64,000 nt of DNA, taken from assembly GCF_900110105.1 (NCBI RefSeq), contig NZ_FOCL01000006.1, forward strand, positions 1 to 64,000, given 5' to 3'. The notes below the pieces were generated by a model. That model saw nothing but the letters and a program-made list of their open reading frames with translations, ran no database searches and was not told the DNA's origin. The DNA comes from Mucilaginibacter gossypiicola. Its GTDB lineage: Bacteria > Bacteroidota > Bacteroidia > Sphingobacteriales > Sphingobacteriaceae. Position 1 is the stretch's first letter. Each line of letters opens with the position of its first letter. The translations under genes and the position numbers were made by a program. Positions 1 through 8,201 of the stretch are shown here, one piece after another.

Positions 1-85
1 GACTACTACGTTGATAGGTTACAGGTATAAAGGTGGTGACATCATAGCCGAGTAATACTAATTGCCCGAAGCTTTCTTCAGATAG
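1..85 (+). rRNA. rrl: 23S ribosomal RNA, 3' end (partial)
   Basis: The window opens inside the last part of a 23S gene. The segment ending in GAGTAATACTAATTGCCCGA is the conserved 3' terminus of Bacteroidota 23S rRNA. The 3' boundary is approximate, because the A/T-rich spacer starts around 80-90. A 5S gene follows on the same strand, as expected for a rRNA operon. Confidence 0.9.
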
Positions 86-369
86 AAATAAGGTGAGTGG
101 TTGATGGAGTTGAATAGGAGAATGGTTGCAAAGCCGTACAAATAAACAATAAGAACGATCACTCACCTGAAACAAACAAAAACAACAAATGCTGTTGTTT
201 TCTCTTAAATTCAATCACTTCTTTCAATAATATGTCATGTTAATGGTAGGTGAATAATAGTGAATGGTGAATAGTTGATTAAGTGGGTAGTTGAAAAGCT
301 GCGAACAAAAGTCAACCATACAAGAACCACTCACCACTCACTAAATCAACCACTAACTTAAAAACATTC

Positions 370-479
370 AGGTGCCTATATCGGCGGTGTCTACCTCTTC
401 CCATTCCGAACAGAGAAGTCAAGCCCGCCAGAGCCGATGGTACTGCGGTAAAACGTGGGAGAGTAGGTCGGTGCCACCC
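370..479 (+). rRNA. rrf: 5S ribosomal RNA
   Basis: The segment starts GGTGCCTATATCGGCGGTGT and ends GGTCGGTGCCACCC, so the two ends can pair. It carries the typical internal CCATTCCGAACAGAGAAG loop. It lies about 285 bp after the 23S end on the same strand and is followed closely by a terminator. The spacer from 86 to 369 holds no gene that I can recognise. Confidence 0.93.
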
Positions 480-505
480 TTTATCACCTTCAATGGTGCA
501 ACAAT

Positions 506-539
506 GCAAAAGCCTTAGCTAATACCTAAGGCTTTTTGC
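506..539 (+). terminator. Rho-independent terminator of the rRNA operon
   Basis: An 11-bp stem (AAAAGCCTTAG / CTAAGGCTTTT) with a 7-nt loop and a T-rich 3' arm lies 27 bp after the 5S gene. It ends the rRNA transcript. Confidence 0.9.
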
Positions 540-664
540 GTTGATAACACTTTTGCTCCTTCCTGCATATCAACCGGAAACCATTCTCCGCTCTCCATTC
601 ACTAAAAACATTACTATCCCCTTCTTGTCATCCTTCGTGCCTAACCATGACATGATTAAAATGG

Positions 665-803
665 GTCATGCTGAGCCTGTCGAAGCATGGCGGGCAGGCC
701 TCTGCGCGCGACCCTTCGACAGGCTCAGGGTGACAGCCCTTCCACACCAAATGTCATCTCACCTTTATAGATCCCGATTTTCTCTCACTCAGGGTGACAG
801 GCC
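665..803. repeat. Interspersed palindromic repeat (CTTCGACAGGCTCAGG family)
   Basis: The stretch from 541 to 880 has no convincing gene. Its centre is an imperfect palindrome: GTCATGCTGAGCCTGTCGAAG on the left and CTTCGACAGGCTCAGGGTGAC on the right. A tail that contains CACACCAAATGTCATCTCAC follows. Near-identical copies occur at 21308-21430 and 21605-21680, and the tail recurs alone at 22106-22158. Open frames across it are a by-product of the repeat. Confidence 0.8.
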
Positions 804-908
804 CTCTTTGCTTGATGTAAAAAAATACAAGTTAACACACATACTTTTCATTGTGGTAATAATAACTTACAATCATTTTTTTATGTTTGCGCTTCCAAAA
901 ATAGCCCG

Positions 909-1148
909 ATGGAATTTGAAAAATTAGCAGCCCAAATTAAAGCAGAAATAGCCAAACTGGATACCACGCCCGAGCTTGATAAAATCAACAAGGCTTTTGA
1001 CGAAAAGATCCGCAAGGTGGAGGAAGCCCGCCGCGAAAAGCTGGCTACCGTACCCGATAATGCCGTTGAACGGAAAAAACTTATCGCCGCCCTTGAGGCC
1101 CTGGGCGAAAAGTATGTTGAACCGGCTAAGAAGAAAAACAGGGAATAG
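909..1148 (+). CDS. Small charged, probably coiled-coil protein of unknown function
   Basis: This 79-residue protein is very rich in Lys, Glu and Ala and is predicted to be all-helical, with no signal peptide or membrane segment. I do not recognise a family. Support for a real gene comes from its flanks. A Bacteroidota-like -7 element (TATGTTTG, 882-889) lies 20 bp before the ATG, and a good terminator lies 27 bp after the stop. A helical KEEA-rich composition fits a small DNA- or RNA-associated or structural protein, but this is only a guess. Confidence 0.6.
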   Translation: MEFEKLAAQIKAEIAKLDTTPELDKINKAFDEKIRKVEEARREKLATVPDNAVERKKLIAALEALGEKYVEPAKKKNRE

Positions 1149-1174
1149 TTTTAGCTCAGTAAAAGAATTTGAAG

Positions 1175-1206
1175 AAGGTTGGCCGGGTTTGGGCTGACCT
1201 TTTTTG
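1175..1206 (+). terminator. Rho-independent terminator
   Basis: A 10-bp stem (AAGGTTGGCC / GGCTGACCTT, two G-U pairs) with a 7-nt loop is followed by TTTTTG. It ends transcription of the 79-residue gene. Confidence 0.8.
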
Positions 1207-1318
1207 TTTATGTGCGAGAGGGGCCGTTTGCTGTACTGTTCAATTTTTGAAAGTGTAAACACTTAGCGTTTTATAGAAAAATTGAACGGTTGATAATCAG
1301 TTGCTTACAAAATGTAAA

Positions 1319-1347
1319 ATCTGTTCAAAAAGCTTATTTGAACAGAT
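1319..1347. repeat. Perfect 11-bp inverted repeat in the leader of the RepA-like gene
   Basis: ATCTGTTCAAA and TTTGAACAGAT flank a 7-bp spacer. Nearby are a degenerate direct repeat (TTGATAATCAGTTG near 1289 and TGATAATCAATTG near 1353) and further GAACA units at 1394 and 1416. The arrangement could be an operator, a hairpin or iteron-like sites. No function is proven. Confidence 0.6.
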
Positions 1348-1508
1348 AGTATCTGATAATCAATTGTTTGTAAAGTTCGATTTAAAAACATTGAACACCT
1401 GGTTTTCAAAAACTGAACACTGACAAAACGGTGTCACCAACGGCGGGCCTTTTGGTTGGTAAATTTGAGTGCCTTTCATGATTGCCGGCAGGTTTGCGGC
1501 AAATAACG

Positions 1509-2618
1509 ATGAATTATCCTGCTTTAGCTGCGGGACGGGCAACAATTTTTATGGACCATACTTCGGAGAAACCTTTGGTTGTTCAAATGATTCAAAAGGA
1601 TGTGAGGGATATGGCGGCTGCGGCTGCACGTAAGGGGCAGATTGTGATTTCGGACCCGGATGCGGTGATTGAGCTGTTTGATATTTACCCGGCCAATGAG
1701 TGGATGGCTATGGAAACCGAACACGAAACGCCGCAAATGCTGTTTGGCAACTTTTGGCTGGAGGGCGAACTGTGCATCCTGTTTGCTGATACCAATATGG
1801 GCAAAAGCCTGCTGGCTGTGCAGCTTGCCGACAGCATTACCCGTGGCGAACCCATTGCCCCTTTTACGCTTGGGGCCGAAGCCTCGCCGGTGTTGTATAT
1901 TGATTTTGAACTTACCGGCAAGCAGTTTGAACAACGCTATACCGACGGCCAAAACCGGTATCATTTTGCCTCCGAATTTTACCGCGGCGAATACAACCAG
2001 TTTAACCGTGCAAGTTCGCACTATCAAAAGCTCGACAAGTATGTGATTGAGGCTTTAACGCGGGGCATTAAGCGTACCGATGCCCGGGTGCTCATCATTG
2101 ATAATATTACCTGCCTGCGCAACGGAACCGAGAGCGCCGGCGCTGCACTGTTGCTGATGAAGGAACTGAAAAAGCTTAAAACCCGCCATGGGTTAAGTAT
2201 CCTGGTGCTGGCCCATACCCCTAAGCGTAACCCGCGGCTGCCGCTTAGCCGCAATGATTTGCAGGGCAGTAAAATGCTCATCAATTTCTGCGACAGCGCC
2301 TTTGCCATGGGCGAAAGCCACTCCATGCCCGGCCAGCGGTATTTAAAGCAAATAAAGCAGCGTAGCACGGCTGAAACTTATGGTGCCGATAACGTATGCC
2401 TTGCACAACTGGAGCGGCATAATGGCTTTTTAAAGTTTGTTTTTACGGGTAACGATTGCGAGAAAAACCATCTGCGAGATACCTCCAGGCAGGAGCGCGA
2501 ACGCATGAACCGCGAGGCGAAAAGGTTAAGCGATGAAGGACTAAGCCAGCGGCAGGTGGCCGAGCGGCTTGGGATGAGTGCGGGGAATGTGAACAGGATG
2601 CTGAAGAGCCACCTGTAA
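1509..2618 (+). CDS. RepA/KaiC-like P-loop ATPase with C-terminal helix-turn-helix
   Basis: This 369-residue protein looks like the AAA_25/RepA-like hexameric helicase family that is common on Bacteroidota mobile elements. The Walker A motif is ADTNMGKS (about residues 93-100), with Ala in place of the first Gly. The Walker B motif is VLIIDN (194-199). The last 30 residues (LSQRQVAERLGMSAGNVNRM) form a Hin/resolvase-like HTH. The reading frame also has a TTG at 1482, but the ATG at 1509 is preferred; 1551 is another ATG. No rep origin, relaxase or integrase is next to it. It may be a remnant of an integrated element or a stand-alone regulator. A TAAATTTG element sits at 1460-1467. Confidence 0.75.
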   Translation: MNYPALAAGRATIFMDHTSEKPLVVQMIQKDVRDMAAAAARKGQIVISDPDAVIELFDIYPANEWMAMETEHETPQMLFGNFWLEGELCILFADTNMGKSLLAVQLADSITRGEPIAPFTLGAEASPVLYIDFELTGKQFEQRYTDGQNRYHFASEFYRGEYNQFNRASSHYQKLDKYVIEALTRGIKRTDARVLIIDNITCLRNGTESAGAALLLMKELKKLKTRHGLSILVLAHTPKRNPRLPLSRNDLQGSKMLINFCDSAFAMGESHSMPGQRYLKQIKQRSTAETYGADNVCLAQLERHNGFLKFVFTGNDCEKNHLRDTSRQERERMNREAKRLSDEGLSQRQVAERLGMSAGNVNRMLKSHL

Positions 2619-2635
2619 ATCTCCCTCCGGTATGT

Positions 2636-2670
2636 ATTAAGCTGGCGCACGCGTGTCGCGTGTGCTTAAT
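2636..2670. terminator. Strong hairpin after the RepA-like gene
   Basis: ATTAAGC...GCGCACGCG pairs with CGCGTGTGCTTAAT around a TGT loop, with a small bulge. It lies 18 bp after the stop codon. There is no clear T-tract, so it may act as a transcript end or a stabilising hairpin. The rest of 2671-2815 is AT-rich with nothing else recognisable. Confidence 0.5.
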
Positions 2671-2815
2671 ATGCTAAGTATGCCACGGAGTTTAACCGTT
2701 TTCTTTTATTGTTGAATTATTACAGGGGAATAAGAGATTGCAAGTTTTTGGGATGTAGATAGATTAATTATAAATTAAATATACTAAAAATATTAGTTTT
2801 TTTTCGACATTTCTG

Positions 2816-2846
2816 TTTGCTAATGTTGATAATAAAACTAAATTTG
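2816..2846 (+). promoter_or_regulatory. Bacteroidota consensus promoter of the restriction-modification island
   Basis: TTTG (2816-2819), exactly 19 nt, then TAAATTTG (2839-2846) matches the Bacteroidota -33/-7 consensus. The predicted start site near 2850 leaves a leader of about 28 nt before the ATG at 2879. Confidence 0.75.
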
Positions 2847-2878
2847 TCAAAAAAGGGTCAAATCATAAAATGTAAAAG

Positions 2879-3211
2879 ATGCCTATGGCAAGTTTTGGAG
2901 ATTTTATCAAGCAAGAGAGAGAAAACCATTCTTGGACGCAAACTGATTTTGGTGCTAAAATCGGAATAAATTCAAGTGCTATAAGCCGAATTGAACATGG
3001 CACTAAACAATTGAGTGCAAATAAACTACCAAGAATCGCTGAATTATTCGGGCTTGATATTAGTAAAGTTAAAGAGCTTTATTACAGCGATAAATTTGCC
3101 AGGGAAGTTTACAAAAATGATTGTCCGGAAACTGTATTCTCGGTTGCAGAGGAAACCGTAAAATATTTAAAAACTAAGCGCTCTTCAACTAAACAAGTTG
3201 CTGTTGTGTAA
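2879..3211 (+). CDS. XRE-family HTH regulator (controller-like protein of the RM island)
   Basis: The protein has 110 residues. Residues about 8-65 are a Cro/C1-type HTH (TQTDFGAKIGINSSAISRIE), and the last 40 residues are a basic tail. It is the first gene after a consensus promoter and ends 7 bp before the ATG of the restriction-methylation gene. This placement is typical of C-proteins that time the expression of restriction enzymes. An alternative ATG lies two codons in. AT-rich codon use is shared with the next two genes but not with the region upstream. The role as an RM controller is inferred from context. Confidence 0.85.
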   Translation: MPMASFGDFIKQERENHSWTQTDFGAKIGINSSAISRIEHGTKQLSANKLPRIAELFGLDISKVKELYYSDKFAREVYKNDCPETVFSVAEETVKYLKTKRSSTKQVAVV

Positions 3212-3218
3212 TTACGCC

Positions 3219-6200
3219 ATGCCTGATAAAAGCTTTTTACAAAATCTCGGTTTCAATGCCAAAGAAAATACATCCGGCATCTATCATAAAAAATATGATA
3301 GATGCGATGGCTATTGTATTGAAGTCGACTTTGAGAACGAAAAATTTAACTATGGTGAACTGATATTATCAGATAGTAAAACAACCTTAAATTTTTCGCA
3401 AACTGAAAACTGGGTAGTATTAGAATGTGTTGACCGTCTTTTAGAAAAAGGCTATAAACCTGCTAATATAAAACTTGAAAAAATATATCCTGCAGGGCAC
3501 GGTCATTCCGGTAGGTTAGATATTTGCGTTACACGAGATAACAGTTCAGAATATTTACTAATTGAATGTAAAACATTTGGTAAAGAGTTTGATAATGCTG
3601 TTAAAAAATTAAATAAAGACGGTGGTCAATTATTTACCTATTTCAAATTCAGTAATAAAGCCGATATTTTGATGCTTTACGCTTCTGAATTAAAAGGAGG
3701 CAGTATCCGCTATAAGAATGAGATCGTTAAGATTGAAGATGATTATAGAACAGGTGACGTAAAAGACTTTTTTGAGAAATGGAATAAGTTAACTAAAGAC
3801 AACGGAGTTTTTGAAAGTTGGGCAAATGTTTATAATTTCGAAAGTAAAGCGTTAACTATAAATGACCTGGATGAGATAAAACAAGAAGATAGTAGTTTTA
3901 TATTCAATCGTTTTCTCGAAATATTACGTCATAATGTAGTTTCTGATAAAGGCAATGCTTTTAACAGAATATTCACTCTATTTCTTTGCAAAATTTATGA
4001 CGAAAAGATCAACGAAGGCACTGATAACGAATTGGGTTTTCAATGGTTAGAAGGGGTGGACGATCATAGGAGTTTTCAAATTCGGTTGACCGACCTTTAT
4101 AAAAATGGAATGCATGAATTTCTTGAAAAGGTAGTAACCGACTTTTCAGAAACTGAGTTCAATAACAAGTTTAAACACCTTGATGACGGACTACGCAATT
4201 CAATACTTGGCGAGTTCCAAAAAATTCGATTAGAAAAGAATAACGAGTTTGCTATAAAGGATGTGTATGATGAACAGTCGTTTAATGAAAATGCAATTGT
4301 TGTCAAAGAGATTGTTCAGTTGTTGGAGAAATACAAACTTAGATACACCAAAAAGCAGCAATATCTTTCTGATTTCTTTGAGTTATTATTAACTACCGGG
4401 CTAAAACAAGAAAGCGGACAATTTTTCACACCTGTTCCAGTAGCTCAGTTTGTTATCAAAAGTTTGCCAATTGACACAATATTGGAAGAAAAACTATCAT
4501 CTGCTAAAATTGATAATGACACGTTATTACCCTATGTAATAGACAACGCAGCAGGGAGTGGGCACTTTCTTACGGAAACGATGCATGAAATGCAACGTTT
4601 GATTAAACTGAAAGTTGATAAAAAATACAACCCCAGTGTTGCGAAGAAGATCAGAAACTGGCAGGATGATCATTTTGCCTGGGCAATGCAGTATGTATAT
4701 GGTATTGAAAAAGATTATCGCTTGGTAAAGGTTGGTAAGGTAGGGTGTTACTTACACGGTGATGGCTTGGCTAACGTAATACATTCAGATGGATTAGCTC
4801 GTTTTGGACATCATGATTATAAGGGGAAACTATTATCTACAGACAAGGACTTTCCCCAAGAAAACAAGCAGTTTGATATTTTGGTTTCAAATCCTCCGTA
4901 TTCTGTTTCTGCATTTAAAAATGCTGCTCGCTCTTTTTATAAAGAGAATGACTTTGAACTATATAATAGATTAACTGACAATAGCTCGGAAATAGAATGT
5001 CTTTTTATAGAACGAACAAAACAACTACTAAAGGATGGAGGTGTTGCCGGGGTAATTTTGCCAAGTTCGATATTGAGTAATTCTGGTATATATTCTAAAT
5101 CGCGCGAATTGATTTTAGAATATTTTGATATTGTAGGGATTACGGAGTTAGGATCCAACACTTTCATGGCAACTGGAACTAACACAGTTATCTTATTTTT
5201 ACGACGGAGAAACAACTATGTAAGTATTAATTTAAAGAAAGCAGTAGAAAAGTTCTTTACTACATTTTCTGACGTTACTACTAACGGAATAGAAAAGCCG
5301 GTGGCTAAGTATGTTAATTATGTTTGGGAAAATGTTTCTTACGATGACTATGTAACTCTACTACAAAAAAATCCTAACAAGGCAATTACGGAGCACGAAA
5401 TTTATATTGAATATAAAAAGAAGTTAAAGGTCAAAAATGAAAAGGAATTTTGGAGCTTACTTTTAGATAAAGAAGCTGATAAATTATTTTATTTCATTTT
5501 AGCTTACCCGCAAAAGGTTGTTTTGGTTAGAAGCGGAGAAAAGGATGCGGAAAAAAGATTTTTAGGATATGAGTTTTCCAATCGTAGGGGTAGTGAGGGA
5601 ATACACCCAATGCAACGTGGGAAAAGTATAGAAGAATGCACACAATTATTTGATTCCGAGATTTTTGACAACCCACAAAAAGCAAGCACTTACATTTACA
5701 AAGCATTTCAGGACGACTTCGACTTCCCTATAGATGAAACGATGCAAGGTAATGTTAGCCGACATAATTTAGTAAATATGCTTACGTTTGACAAAGTTGA
5801 CTTTGAAAAGAACATCTCACTTTCGGTAAAAAAAAAAGCAAATCCAATAATCAGCACTAACTCTCGATACCCTGTTAAAACACTTCAAGATGTTGCTGAA
5901 TTTAAAAGAGGGCCTTTTGGTGGTTCGTTAAAAAAAGAAATTTTTGTAGACAGTGGATATAAAATTTATGAGCAACAACATGCCATTAAAAACGACTTTA
6001 CGCTTGGTAGATATTTTATAGATGAAGAAAAGTTTAATGAAATGAAATCATTTGAACTTTTGCCAAACGATATAATAATGAGTTGCTCTGGAACTATTGG
6101 GAAAGTGGCAGTTTTTCCGTCTGATGCGAAAAGGGGCATTATAAATCAAGCTTTATTAAGACTAAGACCTTTAGGCAATATTTCTACTCCTTTCTTAAAA

Positions 6201-6998
6201 ATTTTGTTGGAAAATATAACCAATAATTTTATCGAAAACAGTCATGGTGCGGGGTTACAAAACGTGGCATCAGTTAGTATATTAAAAGATATTAAGATTC
6301 CTTTACCGCCTAAAGATGTCCAAGAAAAAATAGTAGCAGAGATTTTGCATTTAGAAGAGCTTAAAAAAGTAACGACTCAAGAAAACGAAAGATTGAATTT
6401 AGAAATTAAAAGCATTTATGCACATGCAAAATCTTTGTTCGAATCACGAGTATTATCTAATGAAATTAATATTATTGGCGGAGGAACACCTAACACAAAT
6501 AACCCTAAATATTGGAACGGAAACATTCCATGGCTATCAATAGCTGATTTTAAGAATATTAGCCGATATGTTACTATTACTGAAAAAAACATAACTCATG
6601 AAGGATTGAAAAACAGTAGTGCTAAATATTTAGATGAATCTGATATAATTATTTCAGCAAGAGGAACGGTTGGTGCTGTAGCTCAATTAACAAAACCTAT
6701 GACATTTAACCAATCGTGTTATGGGATAAAGGTCAAAGAGAATCTTCTTTCAGATTATTTATTTTTTGCTCTAAAATTTGAAATTGAGCAATTTAAAAAT
6801 AATGCTTATGGAGCTATCTTTGATTCAATAACAACCAAAACTTTCGATTTAATAGAAATCCCACTTCCTCCATTGGCCGAGCAACAGAAAATAGTTGATG
6901 AAATTGAAATCATAGAAAGCAAGATTAATAAGCTGAGAGAAGAAATAGCTGTCATTCCACAAAAGGTGGAAGCGGTATTAAATAGTTATCTAAATTAA
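3219..6998 (+). CDS. Single-chain restriction-methylation-specificity enzyme (type IIG / type I-like fusion)
   Basis: This 1259-residue protein joins all three type I functions. A PD-(D/E)xK-type nuclease signature lies near the N-terminus (D101, E116-C-K118 in a GRLDI...LIECK context). The HsdM-like N6-adenine methyltransferase has GQFFTP (400-405), SAM motif I NAAGSGHF (443-450) and catalytic NPPY (558-561). Two HsdS-like target-recognition domains follow (about 885-1045 and 1080-1225). Each ends in the classic block (IPLPPKDVQEKIV near 1026, IPLPPLAEQQKIV near 1212), and helical spacers separate them. Two TRDs predict a bipartite recognition site cut on one or both sides. No separate HsdR translocase is present. 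The ATG at 3219 is chosen over an in-frame TTG at 3198 that overlaps the regulator. The gene is AT-rich compared with the flanks, which suggests transfer. Confidence 0.9.
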   Translation: MPDKSFLQNLGFNAKENTSGIYHKKYDRCDGYCIEVDFENEKFNYGELILSDSKTTLNFSQTENWVVLECVDRLLEKGYKPANIKLEKIYPAGHGHSGRLDICVTRDNSSEYLLIECKTFGKEFDNAVKKLNKDGGQLFTYFKFSNKADILMLYASELKGGSIRYKNEIVKIEDDYRTGDVKDFFEKWNKLTKDNGVFESWANVYNFESKALTINDLDEIKQEDSSFIFNRFLEILRHNVVSDKGNAFNRIFTLFLCKIYDEKINEGTDNELGFQWLEGVDDHRSFQIRLTDLYKNGMHEFLEKVVTDFSETEFNNKFKHLDDGLRNSILGEFQKIRLEKNNEFAIKDVYDEQSFNENAIVVKEIVQLLEKYKLRYTKKQQYLSDFFELLLTTGLKQESGQFFTPVPVAQFVIKSLPIDTILEEKLSSAKIDNDTLLPYVIDNAAGSGHFLTETMHEMQRLIKLKVDKKYNPSVAKKIRNWQDDHFAWAMQYVYGIEKDYRLVKVGKVGCYLHGDGLANVIHSDGLARFGHHDYKGKLLSTDKDFPQENKQFDILVSNPPYSVSAFKNAARSFYKENDFELYNRLTDNSSEIECLFIERTKQLLKDGGVAGVILPSSILSNSGIYSKSRELILEYFDIVGITELGSNTFMATGTNTVILFLRRRNNYVSINLKKAVEKFFTTFSDVTTNGIEKPVAKYVNYVWENVSYDDYVTLLQKNPNKAITEHEIYIEYKKKLKVKNEKEFWSLLLDKEADKLFYFILAYPQKVVLVRSGEKDAEKRFLGYEFSNRRGSEGIHPMQRGKSIEECTQLFDSEIFDNPQKASTYIYKAFQDDFDFPIDETMQGNVSRHNLVNMLTFDKVDFEKNISLSVKKKANPIISTNSRYPVKTLQDVAEFKRGPFGGSLKKEIFVDSGYKIYEQQHAIKNDFTLGRYFIDEEKFNEMKSFELLPNDIIMSCSGTIGKVAVFPSDAKRGIINQALLRLRPLGNISTPFLKILLENITNNFIENSHGAGLQNVASVSILKDIKIPLPPKDVQEKIVAEILHLEELKKVTTQENERLNLEIKSIYAHAKSLFESRVLSNEINIIGGGTPNTNNPKYWNGNIPWLSIADFKNISRYVTITEKNITHEGLKNSSAKYLDESDIIISARGTVGAVAQLTKPMTFNQSCYGIKVKENLLSDYLFFALKFEIEQFKNNAYGAIFDSITTKTFDLIEIPLPPLAEQQKIVDEIEIIESKINKLREEIAVIPQKVEAVLNSYLN

Positions 6999-7008
6999 TC
7001 GACTATAT

Positions 7009-7551
7009 ATGAGTGGAGAGCATATCCTCACAGGTAAGGCAGCTCAACGATACCTTGATTTAAACAATGCTTTATTAAAGTTCAGTGAACTATTTCAATA
7101 TAATGAGGGAGATGATAGGGCGATTGTAATAATTGGCGGTTCCTATCTTGATATAGTTTTGGAACATGTGTTATTAGCTTTCTTCCCCGAAGATGATAGT
7201 GAGGTCGATAGGTTAATCCAATATGACCAACCTTTAGGAACATTTGGCAATAAAGTAAGAATGGCCTATTGTCTTGGCTTAATTGAAAAAGTTGTTAAAG
7301 ATGATTTGAAGCTCGTAGGAAAGATAAGGAATCGTTTTGCTCACGATTTATATGTTACGTTTGAAGATAAAACTATTAAGTCATGGTGCAATGAACTTAA
7401 ATGGCATAAAATTTCGATGATGGCAAATCCCCCGGAAGGAGCAACGACAAGAGATTTATACCAGGTTGGAGTAAATCAACTAATTACCTTCTTGAATGGT
7501 GCTGTTGCAATAGGCCGTGGAGACAAGAGAAAAATTAGAAATAATTTTTGA
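7009..7551 (+). CDS. MltR-family protein with HEPN-like Rx4H motif
   Basis: The 180-residue protein matches the MltR/YggD fold pattern: DDRAIVIIGGSYLDIVLE near 35-52, PLGTFGNKVRMAYCLGLI near 75-92, and KIRNRFAHD (105-113). MltR was named as a mannitol operon repressor, but many homologues sit beside restriction systems. R107-N-x-x-x-H112 also fits the R-x4-6-H signature of HEPN ribonucleases. The gene starts 10 bp after the restriction enzyme, so it is co-transcribed with it. No mannitol genes are nearby, so a sugar role is unlikely here. A defence-associated or accessory function is inference. Confidence 0.75.
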   Translation: MSGEHILTGKAAQRYLDLNNALLKFSELFQYNEGDDRAIVIIGGSYLDIVLEHVLLAFFPEDDSEVDRLIQYDQPLGTFGNKVRMAYCLGLIEKVVKDDLKLVGKIRNRFAHDLYVTFEDKTIKSWCNELKWHKISMMANPPEGATTRDLYQVGVNQLITFLNGAVAIGRGDKRKIRNNF

Positions 7552-7785
7552 GCACATCTCTTTCTTTAGTAAGATCGTTAGCCTTATCTTCCTTGATTGG
7601 CTTTACTAATTAGAGTAATCCCCAACTGGGGCGATGTAGCGCAGATTAATGTGCGGTGTACTCGTTACTTTTTAAGGTAGCAAATAATGAACTGGTTTTT
7701 ATTGAATCCTCAATAGGGCTGTTCGCCGGATTTTAATTAGGGAGGTATATATCTTTTAACCTATAATTTATCCAGCCCTGAGCCC

Positions 7786-7890
7786 CAGCCGCGTTAGGGA
7801 TTGCAGCGGAAAACCCACAGCCCGCCCCGGTCTTCGCGCGGAGGCCGGGGCGAGGATTTGCAGCGTAAAGCCCGGGCCGCAGGCAACGCC
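7786..7890. repeat. Interspersed repeat, GCGTTAGGGATTGCAG family, copy 1
   Basis: The stretch from 7552 to 8201 lacks a gene. This GC-rich element begins near GCCGCGTTAGGGATTGCAGC and ends CCCGGGCCGCAGGCAACGCC, with AAAGCCC-type blocks repeated in between. Related copies lie at 17636-17745 (opposite orientation), 19928-20041 and 32772-32863. Open frames across it on the minus strand are not genes. The 7552-7785 part shows nothing recognisable. Confidence 0.75.
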
Positions 7891-7959
7891 ATTGTTTTGA
7901 TTTCGGAATTGGGATTCTTGTAATGTTGATTTGATGGGGTAACAAGCAGTGGTGCAAAT

Positions 7960-8117
7960 TTGCTCTGTATAGCATGCGGTTGCCACGCTATCGCTCGCAA
8001 TGACATATTCATAAAATTTAGTCATGTTGAACTTGTTTCAACACCCCACATGCTAAGCCGGGTGCTGAGCAAATCGTTTACCTGTCCTGTGAGGTCCCGA
8101 AACAAGTTCGGGATGAC
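7960..8117. repeat. Two adjacent palindromic repeat units
   Basis: The first unit (7960-8005) is the right half of the GTCATTGCGAGG family (TGCCACGCTATCGCTCGCAATGACAT). The second (8021-8117) is a different palindrome: GTCATGTTGAACTTGTTTCA on the left pairs with CCCGAAACAAGTTCGGGATGAC on the right. A CTGCCACTGC-type simple repeat follows at 8148-8180. Confidence 0.65.
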
Positions 8118-8201
8118 GTTGGGGAAACAAGCGGTAATTAAGCAATTGCCACTGCCACTGCAACTGCCACTGCTACTAAAAAACAACTGCCAACCAAAAA
8201 A

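Noticed and set aside
541..927. 128-residue frame on the plus strand after the 5S terminator
   Set aside because: It lies across an interspersed palindrome that recurs at 21308 and 21605, its end overlaps the 909 gene, and no domain or promoter supports it.
1319..1347. Plasmid-type replication origin
   Set aside because: One perfect inverted repeat and scattered GAACA units are not a full iteron array, and no DnaA-like or relaxase genes are present.
7552..7740. tRNA or attachment site at the end of the RM island
   Set aside because: No cloverleaf or direct repeat that matches the left edge of the island was found by eye.
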